Source: Paraspadella gotoi
Taxonomy: Eukaryota; Chaetognatha
Direction of reading: 5' to 3'
DNA: 64,000 nucleotides
Assembly: GCA_051294375.1 (NCBI GenBank)
Contig: CM119266.1
Coordinates: forward strand, 18,648,087-18,712,086
Shown: piece after piece, positions 20,939-33,632 of the stretch
Layout: each line of letters starts with the position of its first letter
How positions within the stretch are numbered: position 1 is the first letter of the stretch
Notes under the pieces: generated by a model
The model's database searches: none
The model's input: only the letters and a program-made list of their open reading frames with translations
Told to the model about the DNA's origin: nothing
Made by a program: the position numbers and the translations under genes

Positions 20939-22539
20939 CTGTAATGAGTGCACAAAGTTATCAATAATAACCTATTGGTTAATTAAAAAACTGCACATGA
21001 AACCGGATTTAAATTTATTTTTCAACTTAATAAGAAACTTTAAATTACTTTTTACGTTATAATTTGTTTCCTTAACTATTTCACATCGTTTAGTCAAGAA
21101 AACCTATATTTTTTTTTATTTTTGAAGAGTCACAAGCAATTGATACTTGGATTTTGGAAAAACAAAGCTACTGTGGAAACCCTCGTCACAAAGATTTACG
21201 TCGTTGATTTAATTAAATTAATTTTATGTTAACTTAAAAAGTCAGTAACAAAAACAAACGAGATTCTACGTTTCTACAACGCAGGGGCGGCGAGAGAGGG
21301 GAAAACCCTAGCCTCAGGTGGGGGGGGGAAGAAAAAAAACCCGTATAACCTTATCTCTATTGCTGCTCATGGTTAAAAATAAGCGCTAAATTTCATCTAG
21401 TCAGAAGGTTTAACAAATTTAAACCCATCACTCAGACTAGAGGAGAGGCACAATGATTGTGATTAAAAAAAATCAAAAAACAATTCAGTAAAACACCAAT
21501 GCCAGGTTGCAGGTCCTGGAGGCAGAAGTTTGAGCACTGGAGCAATTTCCAAGGCAGAAAGCGAAAACTAAAAACTAAAATTATGGAGAGCGGGGGGGAG
21601 GCCCGGCCAGGGGCCCAGTGCCCGCCATTTCTCTCGCCGCCCCTGCTTCAACGTATTACAAATATTCAAAACAATAATAAACGGGCGATATACAACGATA
21701 CAATGATACCAGATACAACAAGGTTAAAATGTCGTTGATAAAGGCCTTGGCGCTCAATGGTTACCCTCTGTGGGCATACGAAAAGGCTAGGTACCAGCAG
21801 AACCTGGCTGAGGGTAGTGGCCACCAAGGGGCTACCCAAGTAACTGCTGATGCAAGTCCAACCTCCACCCCCCAGAATGAAGGGCAGGACTCTGCTGCCG
21901 AACAGTCTACCGGCCCACCACAGCGCAACTGGAAACTAAGCAGAGGCGTCCTAGGAACGTGGGTTACCTGTCCCTGCCCTACCACCCAAGAGAGATAAAA
22001 TCCCCAGACCGAAAACATCAGGAGCCGTCTATTGGGAGGCCTGTGCGGGGCGGGCAACCAACCCTGACAGCAGCATACGTGGGTGAGACAGGGAGTCTGT
22101 CAGATCGGTTCAGCAGCACACTAAAGAGCCCTACCGTGACTCTCGCAAATACTGGCCATCTGTTCAGAGAAACTGACTGTCTTATGCTGTCCCATGACCG
22201 GAACGGGTTCTCAAGAGGTATTAGAGAGGCGATTTACATCAAAGCCCTCGAGCCGTCTTTGAACCGTGATAGATGACAATTCGATCTCCCTCCAAGCTAT
22301 GATTCGCTTATGCTTAGTGCCTTCTCACCACAGCGCACGATGACTCTCCTGTTCCCACTCAAGCGGTCAGGCGGAGACCTCCCGATACGCAATGGATGCC
22401 CGATGCCTCAGCCTCTCCTGCAGCAACCCTGTCCGACTCTCCTCGGATCGGGCGTCCCCCAAAAAGACGGCTGCAGGAGGAGTCTCTTCCCGTAACAAAA
22501 CTGGCGAGATTAGATTAGCAACTTACCTTCCCCCCCTCT

Positions 22540-22575
<36 letters not shown>

Positions 22576-22582
22576 CTCTCTC

Positions 22583-22616
<34 letters not shown>

Positions 22617-25600
22617 AAATGTTATTTGAAAATCCAAAAACTGAATTGTGAAAGCGTGTGAGGCTTGCATTAAAGCCGAAACATGTCTGTTTAAATCTTT
22701 TAAATCGTTGTTTTAAAAAGACTTCGTCTTTAATTTCAAACTCAACTTAGAATTTCAAAAATATTTTAGATTGAAAAAAATATTTAAATGTTTGGTTTAT
22801 TTTTTTTAGTTTACTTTGTTTAATGTATTATTTTTTAAACTCAAATAATTGTTTCACTTGTATAATTTTTTCAACTTACATAATTTTTTTAGCTTGTACA
22901 ATTTTTTTCAATTTGCATAATATGTACATATATATTTACATATATATATATACATAAACATATACATGTAGTATGTACTTGAAGTTCGGACAACTCTTTT
23001 TCGTTGGCTTTGGCGTATTCTTCCAACAGCATGACAATTCCACGTCGTTCCAGGGCGCGCGCCAAGTCGTAGACTGAACGTCCCTCTTTGTTGGGTACCA
23101 TAACATCCGCTCCTCTATTAATGAGCGTCTTAAAAAAAAGATAAGTTAAGAGCCTCTTAAGCATGAAAAAATAATTTATTTTTAAAAACAAATGAACGTG
23201 ATGTCTGATTTTAATACCATGTTTAATTTGTCAGATTAGTATATAAATAAAATCTTTTAGAAATAATTTTGTACTCATAATACAATTTTTAAATCTTACT
23301 CATTATTTTTTCAAACCAGTTTTGTTCATAGTAAATAAATAAATAAATAGATAAATAAATAAATAACTGGCTTCCTTTTTCAAGAGGAGACCCTTCGATC
23401 CTCCTCCTCCTCCTTTCACGCCCGATGAGCCTCTTTCCTTTCATTGTTTTGGACTTAGAGAGTTAATAAACGAGACTGTGAGAGTCTTGATTGAAAGCTT
23501 GCAGGGACCTGCTATGTCATTATCTTTTAAGAGTGATGGAGGCCTTAAACCAGCAAAGCCTGTCCAATGTCAGGGGCAAGATAGCTTACTTATTAAATAA
23601 ATAGATAATTCATATATTGGTTGTGCCAATTCTATAAAATTCAGCTCCTTGTATTTTTATGCTGGACGGAGTTCAATATAGTATTCCCCGATCTAATACT
23701 TAAGGGAGTGGTCTTTTCATGCATTTGAAACATTCTTTTAAATATTATACCACTTCATTGTTAGGGAAGCCAGGTACTTTAGGAGTCCGTCTGTCTAGCT
23801 TTGAGCGCCAATTACTCATGAGTTTATCAGGTGATTGACTTCAAATTTTGTAGGAGAGTGTGTGATTGAGAATTTTTGATGGAATCGTCCGAGTAGAAAT
23901 AAGTTTAAATAGAAAAAAACAAAAAAACCTGTTTTACTATTTAAATATGCTATTTTTTCTTTTTAAATTGAATGTAAATGCAAACTACATTAATTAATCA
24001 ATCAATCAATCATAGTCAGTGTTATAGTCGTCATCGCCATCAGTGTCGTCGTTACTTTTATCGTGGTCATTGAACTGACAAAAAGACCTAAAAACCAACA
24101 AGATAATTAATTATCATTTAATTAATTGTTTAATTAAATAATTACCGGTAATGATCGTAGGCAACAGGCTCAAACTTGTTACAAAGATAAGTCAAAAATC
24201 AGCAATGTCGCACTTTAAAATACCTGAGCAATAAGGCCCTTGTTAGAAATTGTGGCTAGCATTAAAGGTGTCTTCAGGTCTTTGTCCACACGGTCTATCT
24301 TTGCTCCATAACGAATGAGAACTTCGGCTATTCCTTCTGTCCGAACGCCTACGAGCGCACACCTGTCCAATTAAAATATCCAGCTTTTTAAATCCTTTTC
24401 ACAAAAAATTAAAGCCATTGATTCCATTTTAATTATGAATATCTCTGCGGTTTCAAGAAAAATCAGGAGTTTTTAGAAACCGATATAAGGCAGATAATTT
24501 TTTAATACACAATGTCTACTACAAACTTACATACCAACCGTAACCACCACAAAACTTATTTCCTTATTTGAAATCTTAAAATGAATTAAAATTTTTTAAA
24601 ACATTTTTAAACATGATTATTATTATTATTATTATTATTAAATTGGTACAACCGATATAAAAATTATCCTTTCATTTAATAAATAAGCTATTTTGACCCT
24701 GACTTTGGACAGGCTTTGGTGGTTTAAGGCCTTCATCACTCTTACAAGATAATGACAAAGCAGGCCTCTGCATCTGCCTCTGCATCTGATAATTACCGCT
24801 AAATTACCCTTAGTCGATCCGACATGGTTTGTTCACTGTTCACTGTTCAATGTTCAGACTTGTTAGTTTTATAAATGCCGCCAGCAAGAACCTTTCTTTC
24901 TCTCTCTATCTCTCTCTTTCCCTCTCTCTATGTCTGTCTCTCTTTCATCAAAGAAAAAACATGACTATTTTTCAAAATAAAATTACTTGTTTGTAATCTT
25001 TAAAATAAACATTTCCATTGTAAATAAAAATCTTTAAAATTTCAAAAAAAATTTTTATATAAATATATTGCAATTTTTGTTTTTATTCGCATTCTAATAT
25101 ATTTTTTGTATATGATGATAAATACTTATCAGTGCCTTAACTAGTAACTACTACTACATTTCTTCTAAAGTATAAATGCTCCGATTATTCCGACAAGGTT
25201 CTTTTAAATACTGAAAAAACAGGTTTGAGCAAACAATGTCGGATCTGCCCACGATCATTATCGGTAATTTATTAATTAATAATTAATTTATAATTAATTA
25301 ATTCAAGTTAATTATTTAATTAATTAAGCAATTAATTATTTATTTTGATCCAAAATGTTTCTTTTTATTAATTAATTGACTGATTAATTAATTATTTATT
25401 AATTAATAGACTTATTTATTAATTAACTGATTAATGCATTTACATTTAATATAAAAAGAAAAAAGCATAATCAATTAGTGAAACATGTTTTTTGTTTTGT
25501 TCCATTTAAACTCATTTCCACTCAAATGATTCCATTGAAACTTGATTTACAGCTTAATCACACAGTTTTCTACCCACATACAAAATTTCAAGTCAATAGC

Positions 25601-28600
25601 CCCATCCACTCATGAGTAATTGGTATTCAAATAGTGAGATTTTTTTTTCCATTTAAACTAATTTTCACTCGGACGATTCCATCAAAACTTGATATCCAGC
25701 TTAATCACACACTTCCCTACCCACACACAAAATTTCATTCAAATCCATCCATCCAATCACGAGTAATTGGTGTTTTTTGCTAAGGTGGGACGAACATACA
25801 GACAGACGGACGGACGGACATCATTTTTTTTTTGGCATAATTTATCATAATTCGATGTTCTGACATGATATAAGTGAATGCCCGACAAGATTGAGGGGGC
25901 GGACCGACGGACCGACAAAGTGAATTATAGAGTCGGGATCTGCTGATAAGCAGATCCGACTAAAAAGAGTGCATAACGCTCAACAGCAACCTGTGAAGTG
26001 GAGACCATCCCTGGTTGTCCAATGCCTCTGGATTGGCCCCATCACCAAGCATGTACTCCATTAATTCCGTATTTCCACTATCTACTGCCCAATGAATAGC
26101 GTAAAGGTGGGAGGAGTCGTAGCTGTTAGCCCAAGAAAGGTTAATATCAAATAATAGGTTCTTGAGTAAAAAAAAGAAAACCGAGTTTCTAACAATTCAT
26201 AAGAAGCCTCGAAAAGACGCAAACACTTTAAGGCCTTTAATTGTCCAGAATAACAGGCAACCATCATTGCAGTTCTTCGTTGTTCCCGAGACTGAAAGTT
26301 TGGGTCAGCACCTCGTCTCATTAACGCCTGCATAATTCTAGGGAAACAAGTTTATTATTATTCATTAGAAGACGGTGATAATGTCTTTTTAGCCGCATCT
26401 GCTAACGGCAGATTCCTTCTCTATAACTCTCTTTATTACTTATGAAATAAATACAATCAATATATATAACATTTTGAATTAGAAAAAAAAAATTTATGCA
26501 TTATCTTTTTGAGTGCATATGGCATATTGTTTCAACAATTTGTTGTTAAGGAATAATATAATGAATAAATAAATAAAATAATAAAAATTAGATCCAGGAA
26601 TACTATATTCTACTCCGCAAAATTGAACTGAAATTGGTAAAATGAATAAATTAATTATCCAATATCCATTCATTGAATAAATAAGCTATCTTGCCTATGT
26701 TAATAGACTTCATATGGTGGGTTAAAGCCTCAATCCCTCTCAAAAGATGTAATAAAAAGCAGGAATCTACAGGCTTTCTTTTAAGACTCTCTCACAGTCT
26801 AGTTTATTAACTCCCAGAGTACCTGTCTTCCCTATCATTGAAGTGGTATAATTATCTCGCTCATTTTTAGTCTTTACTTGATCTTGTCCTTGAGCGCAGC
26901 ACGCATTAGCGGGGACATTCCTACTGGATCCTCGGCATTAGGATTTACTTCTCCCGTATCCATGATTTCAATCAACCCCTATAATTATGAGAAACATAAC
27001 AAATCATAACTAGATCATAACATTATAAATCATAACAGGTTTCTCAATTAATCAATTAAAAAATTATTAATCAATCATTTAACCAAATTAACAATCAATC
27101 AATCAATCAAGTAGAGAGAGTAACTTTTAAAAATAAATATAAATGTGTCTGTTGGTTTTCTAATTTAAACTTCTACGATTCCCATCAAAAATTTATATCC
27201 ATCTTTCATTTCAATTTATCAATCCGATTTTTAATAAATATAATAATTATGAGTAAATATAAGTAAAAATTTTAAGTAAATGTGACTTGAACCAGCCTCT
27301 TCAATGATCCCAAACACGCAAACCGGGCCTTTGATGTTATTTTAGCTACGCAATGGCCACCAGAATTAAGAGAAGGTTCAGAGGAGATGTTAATGGAAGT
27401 CATTTCGATGTATAAAGAAATGAATAGGCGTCTCGATTATCAAAAAGGTTAATTTACGTAATACACAACATTACCACACACGTTAAGGTCATCCAAGGCA
27501 ATCTTTTGGAGTACGTCCAGTACAGAATATGGTGACCTCTTTGTCTCGACCAACAAAGTTTCTGACCACAAACTATGAATATTCTGTTCATGGTCGAAAG
27601 CGCGAAGCCGGAACATATAAGCAGTTAGAGGTTTTAAGTTTTCCACCACAAACGACATCCCATAACTGCATAAATGAGGATAAATATTTTCTGAATTTCT
27701 CGAATTTTAGCAAGAAAATAGCTAGTCTATACTGACGTTCGTTAACACTGAACAGCATTTCCTTTTCTGTCATTTAATTAATGGAAAAATGCTTGTCCGT
27801 CTCTTTTTAAACTTGTATAACTAATATAAAATTTATCCTTTTGTAATGACGTAATATCACTATCCAATGGATATAATGGGTCCTATCATCAGCGCTGTAA
27901 TAGCATGGTTAAGGATTTATCACTTAAATTCTGAACCCAATGGTCCCGGGTTTTAACCCTGATCGGAATGGTCCTCGCTTTAGAGAGACGGGCCGGTTGA
28001 ACCGACGTTTTTAAAAGCGAGGCAACTGACGGGAAAAGCTCCCAAACCCTCAATAAAATATTGATCAGATTTTTACATTCTGAAATAAAATACAAAACAG
28101 TCTTTTTAGCTCTGTCTTTGTTAGCCTCCTACACAAAGGAGTTATAAAAATAATTTGATTCTAACTCACGACGTAATAAATTAAAATATATGAAATAATA
28201 ATTTCAACATAATCACATATGCACATTATTCAATCTTCTGAATTCTGATGTTATTTTTTGACCCAAAAGTTCCAGATTTCACCGCCTAATTTTCCTTCTT
28301 TAATCTTTATCTCTCAAACTTGGCAAAAAAAAACTTGTAAAACCCACTACTAATTGCTTAATACTAATTTATTATATCCTGCGCAAATCAAATTTTATTT
28401 CATTTTTCAAAACCACCTAAAAAAGCTAGTGAAGAGTTAGTAATAATTGTTAAGAATTAATGAGAGAACCGTTCAATATAAGCAGTACCTGAGCTTCGGA
28501 TCAGGCTGTAACACCTTGTTACAGGCGGGAAAAGCGCCCCGTCCCTCTTAACTGTTAGGCGACCACCGGGCTAGAACAACGGACCTTTGGGTTGGGAGGC

Positions 28601-29539
28601 AAATGACTTGCCTCCATCACCAATGGCCACTGATGAATGGTTGGTGGATTTTAGTCCACCATACATCCCCCCTCCCATAGGGAGAAGTCTGTTGCTTCTC
28701 TTCAGTGAATTGTTGGTGGAAAGTACGTCGCCAGGTTGAGGCATGTCGCTTGAAAGTGCTGTTGTTGCTGTTGTGTTCAGAAGTTGAGCTCACCAATGAA
28801 GCGACAGTTATGTTATGAATAATGACAGAACCGTTCAATAAAAGCAGGATGTAACACCGTGTTACAGGCGGGTTAATCGCCTCATCCCTCTTAACTGTTA
28901 GGCGACCACAGGGCTAGAACCCCTTTGGGTTGGGAGGCGAATGACTTGCCTCCTGCAGCATTGGCCAATTATGAACGGTTGTTGGATTTTAGTCCACCAT
29001 ACGAGTAATCTGTTTCATCACAAAATTATTTCTTGACTCGCCTCTTCCTATCTTTAAAAAAATTCCATGGATTACTTCAGATTTTAATAAACTTTATAAT
29101 ATATCTATAATTTTTTTTAAAAGTAGGCTCTTGAAGTGACTGAAAGGAAAAGAAATTGCCGTGCCTCTCTGTAAGTACGAATTAAATATGAGATTGCTAA
29201 CTAGTATTCTCTTACCCTGTCCGTGCAATCGCCCAGTCTCTAATTGAATCTTTAGCTTTGTACTGAAGTGTATAGAGGCACCGACTATCTCCCACTGTCA
29301 AGAGAAAATGCTTGGTATTAATTCCGCCATTCGGATCAAGAAAGAGTTAGAACCGAGAATGATTTGATTTTCTCGCAACAATGTAAAAATTAATAACAAA
29401 ATGGTCAGATGCTAAGTCTCGTAAAAAGGTCAAAAANNNNNNNNNNNNNNNNNNNNNNNNNCAGATAACATGCGACGAGTCACGGGTCAACAAGTCAATA
29501 ACAATAAAATAATAGTTAAACTGGAGAGAGAGAGGAGAG

Positions 29540-29602
<63 letters not shown>

Positions 29603-32600
29603 AGAGAGTTTTTGTTTGGCGAATTGATCGTTGTCCACATATCCCCCTACCAAAGAGTTTTTTTTTTTTTTTGTTTTTTTCTGAAATAAAAGAGACAATT
29701 TGACAGTTAAGACGATAAAAAGATAAAACGATTTGAAACAATATGACATTCAAACAATAAATGAGTATTGAGCAAGACTAATTGCACTCATGGCACTAAA
29801 AATAAAAAATAAAATTCAACAATTAAGGAAAATTGGAAATTGGAAAAGTATTAAGTATACCAATGAAAATGTGAGTAAATATTATCATTATGGTTCCTAA
29901 CATTTAAGAATAAGAGGGTTGTTGAATGTGATAGGTTTCGTCGTCGTTGTGTCCTCGTCCTCATCTGGAGATGAAGCATGGATAGTAATACGTTGAGTCA
30001 AATTGGTATTGATGATGGAGGACGGAGGAGTCGGAGGAGGAGTCGGAGGAGGAATCACGAGAGTGACCTTTTTACGAGAGTTAGCGTCTGACCATTTTGT
30101 TATTAATTATTAGGGAACGTCGGAGCTTACCATTTGTGGCAACGATCAAGAAAGAGAACCGGGAATGATTTTTGTTCGGCGAATTGATCGTTGTATAGCA
30201 GATTCCGACTCTATAATCCACTTTGTCGGCCCACCACCCCCAATATTGTCGGGCATTCATTTATATCATGTCAGAACATCGAATTATGATAAATTATGCA
30301 AAAAAAAAAAATGATGTCCGTCTGTCTGTCTGTCCGTCCCCCTCTTAGTAAAAAAACTCTAATTACTAATGATTGGCTGGATGGATTGAGATGAAATTTT
30401 GTGTGCGGGAAGGAAACTGTATGGAATCGTACAGTGTAAATCTGTATAAATGGAAAATGATGATCCTAAATGAAAAATAACAATAAAAATAAATACTTAT
30501 TAAAAATAAAAAAAAAAAAAGATTCGTTTTAATTATTCATCTGATTAGCTGTTAACCGCTAAATTATCGTGGGCAGATCCGACATTGTTTGCTCAAACTT
30601 GTTTTTGTCGCGCAGAACTGTTTTTTCAGTAACTTTTTAAATTATTGACAAACTGAAGCATTTAAATATTTGAAAATACAAAAGAAATTGATATTTTTTA
30701 TTTTCCCAAAACGGTAATTACCATCAAATTATTCGGACATTATTACAATAAAAAATGCTATAATGGAAAGTCACTAAAAGAAAACAGTGGTAAGGCGGCA
30801 GTATAGCATACACTAGGCAACAGATGATTGTTCTGCAACAGATGATTCTTCTGCGACAAAAAACTTTCAAGACCTTTGTTATCTTACGTTTTTCTGCGAG
30901 GAGCGATGCTTTTTTCTTTGCTTTGGCTAAATCTTCTTGCATTTCGTCTTGATTCTTAACTGATAAAGTTAAAGTTACAAGATTACTTGTTTTACCATAT
31001 CTTTAAGGAAAATTGTTTTTATATAGTTATAATTTTAATAAATTAATAAATTTTAACTTATTACAATATATCTTAAGATTTTGACAGTTATATTTCAATA
31101 TCATTTACTTTTAGAATATTTATGAATATTGTAAGGAGTGAAGGATATCGAGGAATTATGCATATTTAAGCGTATGTTAAAAGTAAAAATCCTAAATTTA
31201 ATTTTATTTAAAATTCTAATAGTGAGGAAGACATTGTTTAAACTTTCTTTTCGTTGTGTGATATAATTAGATACATTGTGCAACGTACAACAAAGATAAA
31301 TATTTTTAAAAACTTAATAATTATTATATATATATAAATATTATTAAGTGTTAACAATTAGCTAATAATAAATAATATAAAAAGAAGGAAAAAAATGAAA
31401 TTTTGAAAAAGATACTGTTGGTGAGGGAAATAAGTAAGTGATTTTTGAGCTCTATCTAAATTCTTAAACTTTCACTTTATCACTCACTCAATGTGTCCTT
31501 ACCTTCAGCCTGTCCTCACCTCTGACCACTATTCTTTACTCAACTCTATGTCGGAAATCTTTTTGCCCTCCCTCCCTCTCTCTTTCTCTCTCTCTCCCTC
31601 TCTCTCTCTATCTTCCTGCATATGATTTGCTTATAATTTTCAAAAACCAAATTTAACGATAATGTAAGCCGAAACATGTCCGTTTTTCTTTTTTAAAAAT
31701 AAAAAATCGTTGTTGAAACTCATTATTCAAACCTTTTCTCTAATAGTGAGGAAAGAACAAAATAGCACTTCATGAATATTGAATATTAAAAAATTTTATT
31801 AAGAATTTTAAAATTAACGCTGTAGGCTATAAATCAAAATTTTAAAATGGTTTTTGTAATATTTTTTGCACATTTGGATTGTATAGTATTTCCCGATTTA
31901 ATGCCTAAAGGAGTGGTCTTTTTTTATAATTAAAACATTCTTTGAAACATTATACCAATTCATTGATAGGTAAGCCAGGTACTCTGAGAGTGAGTAAACC
32001 AGACTGTGAGAGAAGCTTGCAGGGACCTGCTATTTCATTATCTTGTAAGAGTAATGGAGGCCTTAAACACCAAAGCCTGTCCAAAGTCAGGGACTTGATA
32101 GCTTATTTATTAAATGAATGGATAATTTTTATATTGATTGTACCAATTTCATAAAATTATTATTCTTTATGAATTAAGGTACAATGATGGACGTTGTTCA
32201 TAATTGACTTTTATAATTTTTATACATTACATATGTATACAACACATCGTTAATAAACTTTCTGTTTGATGCTTCAAATTAGATATACATGATTCTTGTA
32301 GGAAGTCATTTATGAAAATTAAAATATCTAAAAAGTTTAACATAAAGGGTGTGGAATTGACAATTTTGTTTTGGGATTAATAAAGGATATTGAAGAGACC
32401 GTAATTATTTATGCGTTTGTGACAAAACCGTTCAATATAAGCAGTCCCTGATCTTTGGATCAGGCTGTAACACCGTGTTACAGGCTGGTAAAGCGCCCCG
32501 TCCCTCTTGACTGCGAGGCGACTACCGGCGCTAAAACCCTGGACCTTTGGGTTGGGAGGCAAATGACTTGCCTCCTGCACCAATGGCCGTTGCTGAACGT

Positions 32601-33566
32601 TTGCTGGATTTTAGGCCACCATAATATGATTGTTTGCTGTGCCAAAGAATAAGACGACAAGGTAGAATCATAATCTTCTCTCAGAAAGAGAACCGGGAAT
32701 GATTTTTGTTCGGCGAATTGATCGTTGTATAGCAGATTCCGACTCTATAATCCACTTTGTCGGCCCACCACCCCNNNNNNNNNNNNNNNNNNNNNNNNNA
32801 TCCATCCAGCCAATCATAGTAATTAGAGTTTTTTACTAAGAGGGGGACGGACAGACAGACAGACGGACATCATTTTTTTTTTTTTGCATAATTTATCATA
32901 ATTCGATGTTCTGACATGATATAAATGAATGCCCGACAATATTGGGGGTGGTGGGCCGACAAAGTGGATTATAGAGTCGGAATTGCTATACAACGATCAA
33001 TTCGCCGAACAAAAATCATTCCCGGTTCTCTTTCTTGATCGTTGCCACAAATGGTAAGCTCCGACGTTCCCTAATAATTAATAACAAAATGGTCAGACGC
33101 TAACTCTCGTAAAAACGGTCACTCGTGATTCCTCCTCCGACTCCTCCTCCGACTCTCCGTCCTCCATCATCAATACCAAATTGACTCAACGTATTACTAT
33201 CCATGCTTCATCTCCAGATGAGGACGAGGACACAACGACGACGAAACCTATCAACATTCAACAACCCTCTTATTCTTAAATGTTAGGAACCATAATGATA
33301 ATATTTACTCACATTTTCATTGGTATACTTAATACTTTTCCAATTTCCAATTTTCCTTAATTGTTGAATTTTATTTTTTATTTTTAGTGCCATGAGTGCA
33401 ATTAGTCTTGCTCAATACTCATTTATTGTTTGAATGTCATATTGTTTCAAATCGTTTTATCTTTTTATCGTCTTAACTGTCAAATTGTCTCTTTTATTTC
33501 AAAAAAACAAAAAAAAAAAAAAACTCTTGGTAGGGGGATATGTGGACAACGATCAATTCGCCAAAC

Positions 33567-33632
<66 letters not shown>

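Larger units (their letters stand above)
21870..30386. repeat. Left arm of large inverted duplication
   Basis: This arm matches, as its reverse complement, 32800-41262. It holds FANK1-like exons 7-13 (minus strand), Penelope 3' sequence, repeats B, C and D, and a gap. The two arms differ by many small indels and substitutions. The inner end lies within a family D repeat. Confidence 0.85.

Noticed and set aside
30724-30942. 72-codon minus-strand ORF repeated at 43147-43365
   Set aside because: Its conservation only reflects the recent direct duplication; composition after the first 25 codons is not protein-like. The first part (EDLAKAKKKASLLAEKRK) could be a small exon but has no phased partner.
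31942-32154. 70-codon ORF, similar to 44369-44557 and 4171-4380
   Set aside because: It lies across repeat family C; the frame is not kept in most copies.
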